Below are positions 24,111 to 31,956 of a stretch of 64,000 nt of DNA, one piece after another (positions within the stretch are counted from its first letter, which is position 1; every line of letters starts with the position of its first letter). Made by a program: the position numbers and the translations under genes. The notes under the pieces are model-generated. The model did not search any database. It was not told the origin of the DNA and was given only the letters and a program-made list of their open reading frames with translations. Source of the stretch: Sediminibacillus terrae (GTDB lineage Bacteria > Bacillota > Bacilli > Bacillales > Amphibacillaceae). The DNA is taken from the NCBI RefSeq assembly GCF_009602435.1, contig NZ_VZDQ01000021.1, forward strand, positions 434,001 to 498,000, given 5' to 3'.

Positions 24111-24518
24111 TTATTCATCTTCTACAGGCAGGTCAGCGGATTCAAACGAAAAAGGCAGCAACTCCTCCATTGACATCGTTTTTCGCTCATCTTCCAGATT
24201 TCCGATATGTATCGGCATGTTTTTATCAAAGAACTCGCTCATAACCTGACGACAGGATCCACACGGCGACACGGGCCGTCCTGTATCAGCTACAACGGCC
24301 ATTTCCGCGAAATCGGTTACACCATCCGATATTGCTTTAAAAATAGCTACCCTTTCAGCACAAAGGCTAACAGGATAAGCGGCATTTTCGATATTGCAGC
24401 CTTGGTAAACCTTACCGGACTTCGTCAGCAAAGCAGCCCCCACTGGGAATTTGGAATATGGCGTATAAGCCCTTTTTCTAATTTCTTTCGCTTTCTCGAA
24501 TAGTTGGTTTTCATCCAT
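24111..24518 (-). CDS. cdd: cytidine deaminase
   Basis: Deaminates cytidine and deoxycytidine to the uracil nucleosides in pyrimidine salvage. 135 residues, homotetrameric type. Zinc and catalytic motifs are CAERVA (about 53-58; Glu is catalytic) and PCGSCRQ (about 86-92), with the substrate-binding NIENAAYP (about 42-49). ATG 24518 follows AAAGGGTG. In B. subtilis cdd lies next to era; here it stands alone between cotD and yppE with its own terminator, so it is relocated or a second copy. Confidence 0.94.
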   Translation of the reverse strand: MDENQLFEKAKEIRKRAYTPYSKFPVGAALLTKSGKVYQGCNIENAAYPVSLCAERVAIFKAISDGVTDFAEMAVVADTGRPVSPCGSCRQVMSEFFDKNMPIHIGNLEDERKTMSMEELLPFSFESADLPVEDE

Positions 24519-24560
24519 TCAACTTTGCACCCTTTCTTCTAGCGGGAAAATAATTATAAA

Positions 24561-24586
24561 AGAAAAACCTGGTTCTGTAAAGGTTT
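24561..24586 (-). terminator. weak terminator after yppE
   Basis: On the minus strand AAACCT and AGGTTT (24581-24586 and 24565-24570) enclose 10 bases and are followed by TTCTTTTAT. The stem is only 6 base pairs. Confidence 0.4.
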
Positions 24587-24605
24587 GCATGCAACCATTC
24601 TCCCA

Positions 24606-24977
24606 CTATTCGGGTCTGTCACCGATTCTTTTTATATCAGCAAGCAGCTGGTCTAAAACAAAAAGAATCGATTGATACATTTCCATATAACGCGTTTTCG
24701 GTGTATCTATATAATAACTGTTCAATAAGATGATTTGCAGATTGTCACTTGTAGACGCGATTTGTTGTGGGTGTACTGTCACTTCTTTATTTTTCACGAA
24801 TTGGAGAGCCTTTTCTTCCCATTCTTTTACCATCTCGAAGAATGGAGTTGTTTCTTCTTTGACAAACAGAAAAAATTCCTTATCTCTTCTGTTCTCTGGT
24901 TTATCGCTCTCTTCAAACCGCTGCTTCAACGGAATTAAATCCTGTTTAAGTTGATTGGTCAATGCGGTTAACTCCAT
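24606..24977 (-). CDS. yppE: YppE family protein (DUF1798)
   Basis: Helical protein of 123 residues with no signal or membrane segment. It carries the DUF1798 pattern: DKEFFLFVKEETTPFFEMV (about 33-51), WEEKALQFVK and YYIDTPKTRYMEMYQSILFVLDQLL (in blocks, about 87-111). YppE of B. subtilis is a four-helix bundle of unknown role. Its place downstream of yppC follows B. subtilis. The next gene upstream (25013-25330) ends 35 bases away, so they may be co-transcribed. Confidence 0.85.
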   Translation of the reverse strand: MELTALTNQLKQDLIPLKQRFEESDKPENRRDKEFFLFVKEETTPFFEMVKEWEEKALQFVKNKEVTVHPQQIASTSDNLQIILLNSYYIDTPKTRYMEMYQSILFVLDQLLADIKRIGDRPE

Positions 24978-25012
24978 TGTGTATCGCCCGCCTTTCTTAC
25001 CTTACTGTATCA

Positions 25013-25330
25013 TTATTTGCGGGCGAATTGCACTTTTTTAAACATCTGGTGCCAAATAGACGTTTTTCTGCCAACATACCGATTCAGTCTTTGTTCTTCT
25101 TTTTTGCTTTTCAACTGTTTAATTTCCTTTCGCAGATTTACAACCTCTCCTTGAAGTTCTTCGATTTCCTGACGATGGGAAAGTGCCAAGGTGAGCACGA
25201 CGTCATCGGCTTTCGTAGCAAGCTTCTGGTCGATCAATCTCACTCTGTCGGAAAGTTCTACATAAGCCTTCTCAAATACCTGTTTTGACACCCCGTTTTG
25301 TGCGTTAGTTGCATTACCGGAAAAATCCAC
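25013..25330 (-). CDS. coiled-coil small protein, unrecognised
   Basis: 105 residues. The first third is helical with a Glu/Lys/Ala pattern, the middle (about 45-78, RQEIEELQGEVVNLRKEI then KQLKSKKEEQ) is a predicted coiled coil, and the C-terminus is very basic. The frame begins with GTG at 25330 after GGGGAG. I do not recognise a family. In B. subtilis, yppD and neighbouring small genes occupy this place between yppC and yppE, so it may be a fast-evolving equivalent. No catalytic motif. Confidence 0.55.
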   Translation of the reverse strand: MDFSGNATNAQNGVSKQVFEKAYVELSDRVRLIDQKLATKADDVVLTLALSHRQEIEELQGEVVNLRKEIKQLKSKKEEQRLNRYVGRKTSIWHQMFKKVQFARK

Positions 25331-25491
25331 TTGTCATCTCTCCCCTTTATGGCTTGTTACGGCATTCATTCTGCATGGACCCTGCTGTCCCCTGCCTTGC
25401 CGACAAAACTAGAAGCAAGAAGACAAATTATCCCTGAAATCTGTATGTTTTGCATATGGTTGACAACAATACAAATAAGGAGGGTATTGTT

Positions 25492-25602
25492 ATGACCGAT
25501 AAATCGAAAGACCAGTTGAAAAAAGATCATAAAAATGAAAAAAAGCAGCATGATGAGTACAAAAACAAAAAGCTGGATGGTCCCGACCGTCCATCTGTGT
25601 AA
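25492..25602 (+). CDS. 36-residue charged peptide gene
   Basis: A very short plus-strand frame with a near-perfect ribosome-binding site (AAGGAGGG, 7 bases before ATG 25492) and a strong terminator 7 bases after the stop. The product is MTDKSKDQLKK... then a Lys/Asp/Glu/His-rich stretch ending KKLDGPDRPSV; there is no hydrophobic segment. Composition resembles small spore proteins, but no family is recognised. It lies antiparallel between the minus-strand gene 25013-25330 and yppC. Confidence 0.6.
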   Translation: MTDKSKDQLKKDHKNEKKQHDEYKNKKLDGPDRPSV

Positions 25603-25608
25603 CAACAT

Positions 25609-25647
25609 GAAAAAATCCGGGCCAAGAATGCTTGCCCGGATTTTTTC
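25609..25647. terminator. bidirectional Rho-independent terminator
   Basis: ATCCGGGC (25615-25622) and GCCCGGAT (25634-25641) form the stem, with A-runs before and T-runs after, so it works for both the 36-residue gene (plus) and yppC (minus), whose stop codon overlaps it. Confidence 0.85.
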
Positions 25648-26602
25648 ATGCCCAAATGGTCTGCTTGACTTGCCAAATACGGGCAAGCATTTTTCTCTTA
25701 CGATAAAAATGTTCGAAAGTTCTATCGTTTTCTGTCACTTCTAGAGGATGCAGCCATTCTGTCTTTACACCCCCATTTACACTCCAATCCACTCGAATAG
25801 TATCCTGGTGCTTGATTGGATTGGAAACCGCCCGTAGATTAGGAGCTCGGAGTGAAGGCTGGCTTATCTTCAGAAAATCTTCATATTCGCTTCTCGAGCC
25901 AGTAGGTTCGACTGTATTGGCAAACTCCAGGACAGTCGAGAAATTACTTGGATCGAAGAGCTTTGCGGCCAACGTTTTTCCCAGCAAAATCCGCTTGCTT
26001 AAATTAGAAAAATCATACACATAGGAACCGATAACATTCCCTTCAAGCTTCGGAAACAATACCGCGCTCAGCAGAAGAAAATCTTCCAGTAAAAATGGAA
26101 GTCTCCTGAAAACATTTTTCTGATAGTAAGGATGCTCGATAACCGGACGCTGGATGATATTTTGTTCATTGATGATCTGCGCTTGCATTAACCGGCCGCA
26201 GTTATCATTGGCCCAAAAACGCTGCCATTCACGGCGCATATATAACGAAACATCAAATTGCTGCAACAAATGGAATAACGGAACGCCTTGTTCTTTAGAG
26301 AATTGGTAGATAAGCAGTTGTGGGTAAGCATCCGAAAAAATAAGCCAATTAGCCCGTTCATAAGTGGAAAACAACCTTTTTCTTGTTCTTTTAGGCAGTA
26401 AACCGGCCATTACAGGTGTATATAAATCGGTGATATTCCAACCTGCGTTGCGTGACACCATACTTGCAAGAAACGACCAAGATATCTCTGGATGGCGATT
26501 AAAATAAGCAAGGTACGCTTTTGTTCTTGACACATTGTCCATATTGGCTCTTTTGGTCATTGCATCAATGTATTGCACGAGCTCTTGCTGTTCATTCCAC
26601 AT
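25646..26602 (-). CDS. yppC: YppC family protein (DUF2515)
   Basis: Protein of 318 residues of the DUF2515/YppC family (B. subtilis YppC, about 321), function unknown. Distinct blocks are RTKAYLAYFNRHPEISWSFLASMVSRNAGWNITDL (in pieces, about 19-53), a central FSTYERANWLIFSDAYPQLL and a C-terminal RVDWSVNGGVKTEW. No transmembrane segment or known catalytic motif. ATG 26602 is preferred, with GGAGG 8 bases upstream; the TTG at 26632 lacks a signal. Divergent from recU across about 130 bases. Confidence 0.85.
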   Translation of the reverse strand: MWNEQQELVQYIDAMTKRANMDNVSRTKAYLAYFNRHPEISWSFLASMVSRNAGWNITDLYTPVMAGLLPKRTRKRLFSTYERANWLIFSDAYPQLLIYQFSKEQGVPLFHLLQQFDVSLYMRREWQRFWANDNCGRLMQAQIINEQNIIQRPVIEHPYYQKNVFRRLPFLLEDFLLLSAVLFPKLEGNVIGSYVYDFSNLSKRILLGKTLAAKLFDPSNFSTVLEFANTVEPTGSRSEYEDFLKISQPSLRAPNLRAVSNPIKHQDTIRVDWSVNGGVKTEWLHPLEVTENDRTFEHFYRKRKMLARIWQVKQTIWA

Positions 26603-26699
26603 TTTCACCGCCTCCGGGTATAGCTTGTGCAAAAACTGGAAAAATAACGTGCTTTGTCACTGTTTTTTTGATTTTTGGTTCTCATTTGCCGTGAATTTC

Positions 26700-26708
26700 T
26701 GGTATGAT
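26700..26708 (+). promoter_or_regulatory. extended -10 promoter of recU-ponA
   Basis: TGGTATGAT at 26700-26708 is an extended -10 element (TG, one base, TATGAT), 26 bases before the recU start codon. No good -35 is visible, which is acceptable with an extended -10. Confidence 0.4.
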
Positions 26709-26733
26709 ACTCTCATGTATGGGAGGAATACAC

Positions 26734-27321
26734 ATGAATTACCCAAACGGAAAGAAGAAATCTTTTCGTACTTCAGGAAAAAACTTGCAAGAGCCAGCCT
26801 TTGGCAACCGGGGGATGACACTAGAAGAAGACATCAATGATACGAACGAACATTACCTCGTGATGAACAAAGCGGTCATCCATAAAAAACCGACTCCTGT
26901 TCAAATTGTCAAGGTGGATTATCCGAAACGTAGTGCGGCGACTATCAAGGAAGCTTATTTTAAGCAAGCATCGACAACGGACTATAATGGAATTTATAAA
27001 GGAAAATATATTGATTTTGAAGCGAAAGAGACAAAAAACAAAACGTCTTTTCCCCTCTCCAACCTGCATGATCATCAAGTGAAACATATGAAGCAGGTTA
27101 ATGAACACGGAGGGATAAGCTTTTTGATTGTCCGTTTTTCTATGTTGGATGAAACTTTTTTATTTCCTTCCATGAAACTTTTCTCTTACTGGGAAAGTCA
27201 ATATAATGGAGGGAGAAAGTCCATTCCCTATTCAGACATTAAAGAAGCTGGTCACCTTATCCCGTTTAAGTTTCAGGCAAAGGTAGATTATTTAGATGTC
27301 TTAGACCAGCTTTATTTTTAG
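26734..27321 (+). CDS. recU: Holliday junction resolvase RecU
   Basis: Dimeric nuclease that resolves Holliday junctions in recombination and helps chromosome segregation. 195 residues. The N-terminal basic arm MNYPNGKKKSF is followed by NRGMTLEEDINDTNEHYL (about 28-45), the catalytic IDFEAKETKNKTSFPLSNLHDHQ (about 91-113, in pieces; Asp, Glu and Lys are active-site residues), and a bridging loop. The ATG at 26734 follows GGGAGG. ponA starts 15 bases after its stop, giving the conserved recU-ponA operon, here on the plus strand against most neighbours. Confidence 0.95.
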   Translation: MNYPNGKKKSFRTSGKNLQEPAFGNRGMTLEEDINDTNEHYLVMNKAVIHKKPTPVQIVKVDYPKRSAATIKEAYFKQASTTDYNGIYKGKYIDFEAKETKNKTSFPLSNLHDHQVKHMKQVNEHGGISFLIVRFSMLDETFLFPSMKLFSYWESQYNGGRKSIPYSDIKEAGHLIPFKFQAKVDYLDVLDQLYF

Positions 27322-27336
27322 ATCGGAGGAAGATGC

Positions 27337-30057
27337 GTGATGGCAAATACAAGCCAATCTCGTTCAGCAAGACGCAAGCAATTAAAACAGCAGAAAAAAC
27401 AAAAGAAGTCACTTTTCAAAAAGATTGTCAGAACGATTTTAATCGTCGTGTTACTAATCGGTATTGGTATTGGTGGTTTATTCACCTATTATATAGCAAC
27501 AGCCCCAAAACTTGATGCAGATAGCCTGGCCGTACCGGCTTCAACGAAGCTGCTGGATGTCAATGGAGAAGAATTCGCCAATCTGGGTGAAGAGAAAAGG
27601 ACGAAGATTGACTATGAAGATCTTCCGCCTCTGTTGGTCGATGCGGTTACCGCTACGGAAGACTCCCGTTTTTTTGATCATATAGGGATAGATTTCCGCA
27701 GAATCGCCGGTGCCATACTGGCAAATATCACCGGAGGATTCGGTGCTGAAGGTGCAAGTACGATTGATCAACAGGTGATTAAGGGAGCATTTCTGACTCC
27801 GGAAAAAACATTGAAGCGGAAAGTACAGGAACAATGGCTCGCCCTTCGCCTTGATGCAAAGTATTCCAAAGAAGAAATTCTGGAAATGTATTTAAACCGA
27901 ATTTATTACGGAAATGTCTACGGTGTAGCCGAGGCAGCAGACTTTTATTTTGGCAAGGAAGATTTAAGTGAATTAACCCTGCCGGAAGCTGCTGTCTTGG
28001 CAGGTCTGCCGCAACGTCCGTCTGCATATGACCCGACGAGAAATCCGGAGTTGACCCAAGAACGAATGAACACAGTTTTAAGTTTAATGGTTCAACACGG
28101 TAAAATCTCACAGGAAGAAGCCGATGAAGCAAGTGAGGTTTCGGTGGAATCCTTACTTGTGGAAAGCCGTCAGGAGTCAACTCCATACCAGGCTTTCATT
28201 CAGCAGGTGCAGGACGAAGTGAGCGAAAAGTTGGATGCAGATATCTATAGTGATGGTCTGGAAATACAGACCACATTAGATCCCGAAGCCCAAAAACATG
28301 TTGAATTTTTGCTTAGCGAGGATGACAGCAATCCCATCAGTTATCCTAACGACGAATTCAGGGCAGGAATGACCGTTCTGGATACCACGTCAGGAGCAAT
28401 CCGTGCAATCGGCGGAGGTAGAAACCTTGATGATACACAGGGAGGATGGAATTATGCCATCGACAATGAAAATCGTCAGGCTGGCTCTACCTTCAAACCG
28501 ATCATCGATTACGGTCCGGCCATCGAATACGAACAATGGTCCACCTATCACCAAATCAATGATGATGGTCGTTATCCTATTGCAGGGACCGACTCCTATA
28601 TCGACAACTGGAACGGACAGCATAAAGGGTGGATGTCGGCCCGTTCGGCTTTAGCCCAATCACTGAACGTACCTGCAGTCAAAACATTCGAGGAAGTCGG
28701 CGCAGAGCGCGCACAAGAATTTGCTGAAGGTCTCGGAATAAAATTCCATGAAGATTCTATCGCATTAACCGATGCCATTGGTGGTTCTTCCACCGGGGTC
28801 ACAACCCTGCAGATGGCTGGTGCTTACAGTGCTTTTGGGAACAAAGGAATTTACAATGAGCCCTACTCGGTTACAAAAGTGACATATAGCGATGGACGTA
28901 CCGTCGATCTAAAACCAGAACCAAAATCTGCCATGCATGAATATACCGCTTATATGATCACGGACATGTTAAAATCTGTTGTCAACGATCCTTCCGGAAC
29001 CGGCACAGCTGCAAAAGTTTCTGGTCTGCCGATGGCCGGAAAAACCGGTACCACGAACCTGAAAGGAAAAGATGGAAGCCCGGATTCATGGTTTAGCGGT
29101 TATACTACCAATTATACAATCGCTGTATGGACGGGATACGATGATCAGAAGAAAACACTAAACGGACATTCAGAAACGGTGATCGCACAAAATCTTTTCC
29201 GGGAAACGATGTCCTATTTGTCAGATGGAATAGAGACAGCTGATTTTACCAAACCAGATTCCGTCGTAGAGGTACAAGTGGAAAAAGGATCCAATCCGGC
29301 CAAGCTGCCAAGTGAATATACACCGCAATCGAACATCGTGACCGAACTTTTTGTAAAAGGAAACGAACCAAGCAAGACTTCTCAGAAGTTTGATCGAATT
29401 GACGCGGTTAGCGGGTTGAAAGCAAGCTTTAACGAAGAAAGTCAATCCATTGATGTGACTTGGGATTACGATCAGGATGACGACCGCCCTGTCACCTTTA
29501 ATGTAAAGGCCGGTACAGATGGCGGCTCCTTGAAAGATTTGGCAGATACGAAAGAAACCAGTCTGGAAATCAGCAGCGTAGACCTTGGCTCTTCTTATAC
29601 GATTGAAGTCACCGCTGTCAGTGATCAAGACTCTGGAAATACGAGCGATCCAGCCACAGTGACAGTAGAAGTACCGGATGAAGAAGCTGAAGAAGAAGAG
29701 GAACAACAAGAAGAAGAACAGAACCAAGAAAATCCTGAAGACGAAGAGAACCCTGATGCCGGCAATGGGAATGAAAATGGCAATGACGACAATCAGGGTG
29801 ATAACGGTAATGGCGGTAATGAAGGCGATAATGGCGGTGGTAACGGAAACGGTAACGGTAACGAGGACGATCAAGGAAATGACAACGGAGGAAATGGAAA
29901 TGAGGGTAATGAGGGCAATAATCCTCCGGATGATGACAATCCTCCTTCAAATGGCGAGGATACTGGAAATACCGGTGATCCCGAAGCCAATACCTCTTCT
30001 TCCGAAAATGCATCTAGTTATTCGGTGCACGCATTTCGAGAAGAAGAGATTGCCTGA
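27337..30057 (+). CDS. ponA: penicillin-binding protein 1A (bifunctional)
   Basis: Class A PBP that polymerises glycan strands and cross-links peptides at the cell surface. 906 residues: basic cytoplasmic start, one membrane helix (about 30-50), a GT51 glycosyltransferase domain (about 70-245; catalytic Glu in TEDSRFF, and EGASTIDQQ), a transpeptidase domain (about 330-640) with SxxK STFKP near 384, SxN SLN near 446 and KTG near 569, a fibronectin type III domain (about 690-780) and a long acidic, Asn/Gly/Glu-rich tail (about 781-890). The GTG at 27337 is 7 bases after GGAGG. The tail is probably disordered and lies outside the membrane. Confidence 0.96.
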   Translation: MMANTSQSRSARRKQLKQQKKQKKSLFKKIVRTILIVVLLIGIGIGGLFTYYIATAPKLDADSLAVPASTKLLDVNGEEFANLGEEKRTKIDYEDLPPLLVDAVTATEDSRFFDHIGIDFRRIAGAILANITGGFGAEGASTIDQQVIKGAFLTPEKTLKRKVQEQWLALRLDAKYSKEEILEMYLNRIYYGNVYGVAEAADFYFGKEDLSELTLPEAAVLAGLPQRPSAYDPTRNPELTQERMNTVLSLMVQHGKISQEEADEASEVSVESLLVESRQESTPYQAFIQQVQDEVSEKLDADIYSDGLEIQTTLDPEAQKHVEFLLSEDDSNPISYPNDEFRAGMTVLDTTSGAIRAIGGGRNLDDTQGGWNYAIDNENRQAGSTFKPIIDYGPAIEYEQWSTYHQINDDGRYPIAGTDSYIDNWNGQHKGWMSARSALAQSLNVPAVKTFEEVGAERAQEFAEGLGIKFHEDSIALTDAIGGSSTGVTTLQMAGAYSAFGNKGIYNEPYSVTKVTYSDGRTVDLKPEPKSAMHEYTAYMITDMLKSVVNDPSGTGTAAKVSGLPMAGKTGTTNLKGKDGSPDSWFSGYTTNYTIAVWTGYDDQKKTLNGHSETVIAQNLFRETMSYLSDGIETADFTKPDSVVEVQVEKGSNPAKLPSEYTPQSNIVTELFVKGNEPSKTSQKFDRIDAVSGLKASFNEESQSIDVTWDYDQDDDRPVTFNVKAGTDGGSLKDLADTKETSLEISSVDLGSSYTIEVTAVSDQDSGNTSDPATVTVEVPDEEAEEEEEQQEEEQNQENPEDEENPDAGNGNENGNDDNQGDNGNGGNEGDNGGGNGNGNGNEDDQGNDNGGNGNEGNEGNNPPDDDNPPSNGEDTGNTGDPEANTSSSENASSYSVHAFREEEIA

Positions 30058-30101
30058 CATGTAATAAGATTTTAGCCTGACACTTTCAAGCTATACAGAA
30101 T

Positions 30102-30143
30102 AAAAATCATCAGCGTTAAGTTAAAACGCTGATGATTTTTTCT
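30102..30143 (+). terminator. Rho-independent terminator of recU-ponA
   Basis: A 14-15 base-pair stem (AAATCATCAGCGTT and its complement, 30103-30117 and 30125-30139) with a 7-base loop, followed by TTTTTTC. Confidence 0.92.
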
Positions 30144-30402
30144 TTTACCCGCATATTTTATTCCAGTCCTAGTTATAGGCTCCTTAGAACACTGTTCCAA
30201 TACTTTTTAACAACAGTTCTCTGCCAAATGTCCCGTACGGGAATTTTTCACGCCCTCTCCTCTTTGTCAACGCCCTAGACCCTATCCCATTAAAACTTTG
30301 TCTTATACATGGTATAAATCCATTTTTTATTTATAATCCCCAGTAATTTATTGAAAAGGGCGTCGTATTCCCTTTTTTCCCTTAAAGAAGCCTGTTTATG
30401 AC
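30144..30402. other. intergenic spacer between two convergent transcripts
   Basis: About 260 bases between the ponA terminator and the nth terminator, T-rich, with a short palindrome CCCGTACGGG. No frame with a ribosome-binding site was seen. Confidence 0.5.
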
Positions 30403-30448
30403 AAAGGAGCTGTCCATGTGATCAATCATACATGAGACAGCTCCTCTT
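30403..30448 (-). terminator. Rho-independent terminator of dnaD-nth
   Basis: GGAGCTGTC (30406-30414) and GACAGCTCC (30436-30444) form the stem with an inner CATGT/ACATG pairing. On the minus strand TTTG follows; the T-run is short. Confidence 0.7.
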
Positions 30449-30458
30449 TTATTCCTCT

Positions 30459-31127
30459 TTAATCAACTTCAATACCCAGGTTCCTTGCTTTCATTCGTTT
30501 TTGTCCTTCCCTGCAAATATTCAGCAGCGGGCATTCCGGACAGTTTGGACTTTTCGCCTTGCAATGGTATCTTCCGAAAAAAATCATCCGATGGTGGGTT
30601 TGGCTCCATTCTTGTTTTGGCACCTTCCGCATCAACGTTTTTTCCACTTCCAATACAGAATCTTTCCATCGGCATATCCCCAGACGTTTCGATACCCTTT
30701 CTACATGGGTGTCCACAGCAATGGCCGGTTCGTCAAATGCGACAGAAGCGACCACATTTGCCGTTTTCCTACCCACTCCAGCTAACTTGACAAGCTCTTC
30801 CTGGGTCGAAGGGACTTCCCCGTCATACTCATCTATCAGCATTTGGCAAAGTTTGCGGATGTTTTTTGCTTTGTTGCGATATAAACCGATGGAACGAATA
30901 TCTTCTTGCAATTCTTCCAGTGACACAGCCAAATAATCTTCAGGTGTTTTATATTTTTTAAATAAGTCCTTGGTCACTTTATTGACTAATGCATCTGTGC
31001 ATTGAGCAGATAAAACAACCGCTATTACCAATTCAAAAGGATTGTCATGGACAAGCTCGCATTCAGCATCGGGAAACATTTTTTCCCAAGCCTCCAGACA
31101 TTGTTTCACTTGCGCCTTATTCAACAT
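30459..31127 (-). CDS. nth: endonuclease III
   Basis: Base-excision repair DNA glycosylase/AP lyase for oxidised pyrimidines. 222 residues, close to the B. subtilis length. A helix-hairpin-helix LVKLAGVGRKTANVVAS contains the catalytic Lys (about 120), with the following Asp in AVDTHVERV (about 138); the C-terminal 4Fe-4S cluster Cys spacing C-x6-C-x2-C-x5-C is complete. ATG 31127 follows AGGGGGATAGG; the longer upstream frame overlaps dnaD and is discarded. It starts 10 bases after the dnaD stop, matching the dnaD-nth operon. Confidence 0.95.
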   Translation of the reverse strand: MLNKAQVKQCLEAWEKMFPDAECELVHDNPFELVIAVVLSAQCTDALVNKVTKDLFKKYKTPEDYLAVSLEELQEDIRSIGLYRNKAKNIRKLCQMLIDEYDGEVPSTQEELVKLAGVGRKTANVVASVAFDEPAIAVDTHVERVSKRLGICRWKDSVLEVEKTLMRKVPKQEWSQTHHRMIFFGRYHCKAKSPNCPECPLLNICREGQKRMKARNLGIEVD

Positions 31128-31137
31128 TCCTATCCCC

Positions 31138-31830
31138 CTATTCCTCCAACCAATTATAGTACAACGATACATCCCGTTTTTGCTGCTGTTGTTCCTGTTG
31201 ATTATTTTGATTGACGTGGAATTGCCTGCTCTGATTTCTCGCCTGTTCAACCGATTTGATGCCTTTCTTTTTCCACTCACGTAAAATCCGGTCAATATAA
31301 CGGAAATTCAATTTTCCCATCAACACCGCTTCCCTTAAAGCTGCCTTGATCAAAGCCGGGGTTTGTTGTTCTTCATCAAGCCATATGTTGACCGTTTCGA
31401 TTTCAAAAGGGGACAATGGGCGGCCAAACTCCTGTTCAAATAAAATGAAAATATTGGTTTGCTGCTGTTCTGATTCACGGTTTGATTTGGATGCAGAATA
31501 ATCCGCTTTATATATTGTGACCCATAAAGGCTCCAAAGAATAGCATTCAGTTAAAACCTGCTTATCATCCTCTTCCTGCTCAATCAACAAAATATTCTTC
31601 CGGATCAACTGACGGAGTATCTTCGTACAGTCTTCAGACGAAACGCTCGTAAATTGAGCAATCTCTTCAGGAGTAGGAAAATTGTTTCCTTCCATTTGAA
31701 AACGATGGATATGTAAAATAACCATAACTTCCGTTTCAGACAACTTTAATTGATGGTACCTTTTTAATAGCAGCGAGGGTATCACCATTTGATCTTTCAC
31801 AATTTGTTGATAGTTGAAATCACTTGTCAC
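31138..31830 (-). CDS. dnaD: DNA replication protein DnaD
   Basis: Primosome protein that remodels DNA with DnaA, DnaB and DnaI at oriC and at restart forks. 230 residues: winged-helix N-terminal domain (about 1-95) and the DnaD/DnaB2 domain (about 125-195) with FGRPLSPFEIETVNIWLDEE and the YIDRILREWKKKGIKSVEQA motif (in blocks) that ends the domain and contains the conserved YxxxIxxxW. The C-terminus is Gln/Asn-rich. First gene of dnaD-nth, downstream of asnS. Confidence 0.93.
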   Translation of the reverse strand: MTSDFNYQQIVKDQMVIPSLLLKRYHQLKLSETEVMVILHIHRFQMEGNNFPTPEEIAQFTSVSSEDCTKILRQLIRKNILLIEQEEDDKQVLTECYSLEPLWVTIYKADYSASKSNRESEQQQTNIFILFEQEFGRPLSPFEIETVNIWLDEEQQTPALIKAALREAVLMGKLNFRYIDRILREWKKKGIKSVEQARNQSRQFHVNQNNQQEQQQQKRDVSLYYNWLEE

Positions 31831-31891
31831 AGAAAACCACCTCTAACCTATTATAGCATGGATGATAAAATGAGAAATTTCCAATTATAAA

Positions 31892-31927
31892 CATAACAAT
31901 CCCTTGTCGCCGAAGGCGGCAAGGGAT
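31892..31927 (-). terminator. hairpin after asnS
   Basis: ATCCCTTGTCGCC pairs with GGCGGCAAGGGAT (31899-31911 and 31915-31927) with a tight loop; on the minus strand TTGTTATGTTT follows. It probably terminates the asnS transcript before dnaD, though the T-run is imperfect. Confidence 0.6.
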
Positions 31928-31956
31928 CTTTGACAAATTAACACAGCTTGGGAGAA

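Noticed and set aside
29221-29874. Minus-strand frame of 217 codons with many Ile/Val/Phe
   Set aside because: Antisense shadow of the acidic low-complexity tail of PBP1A.
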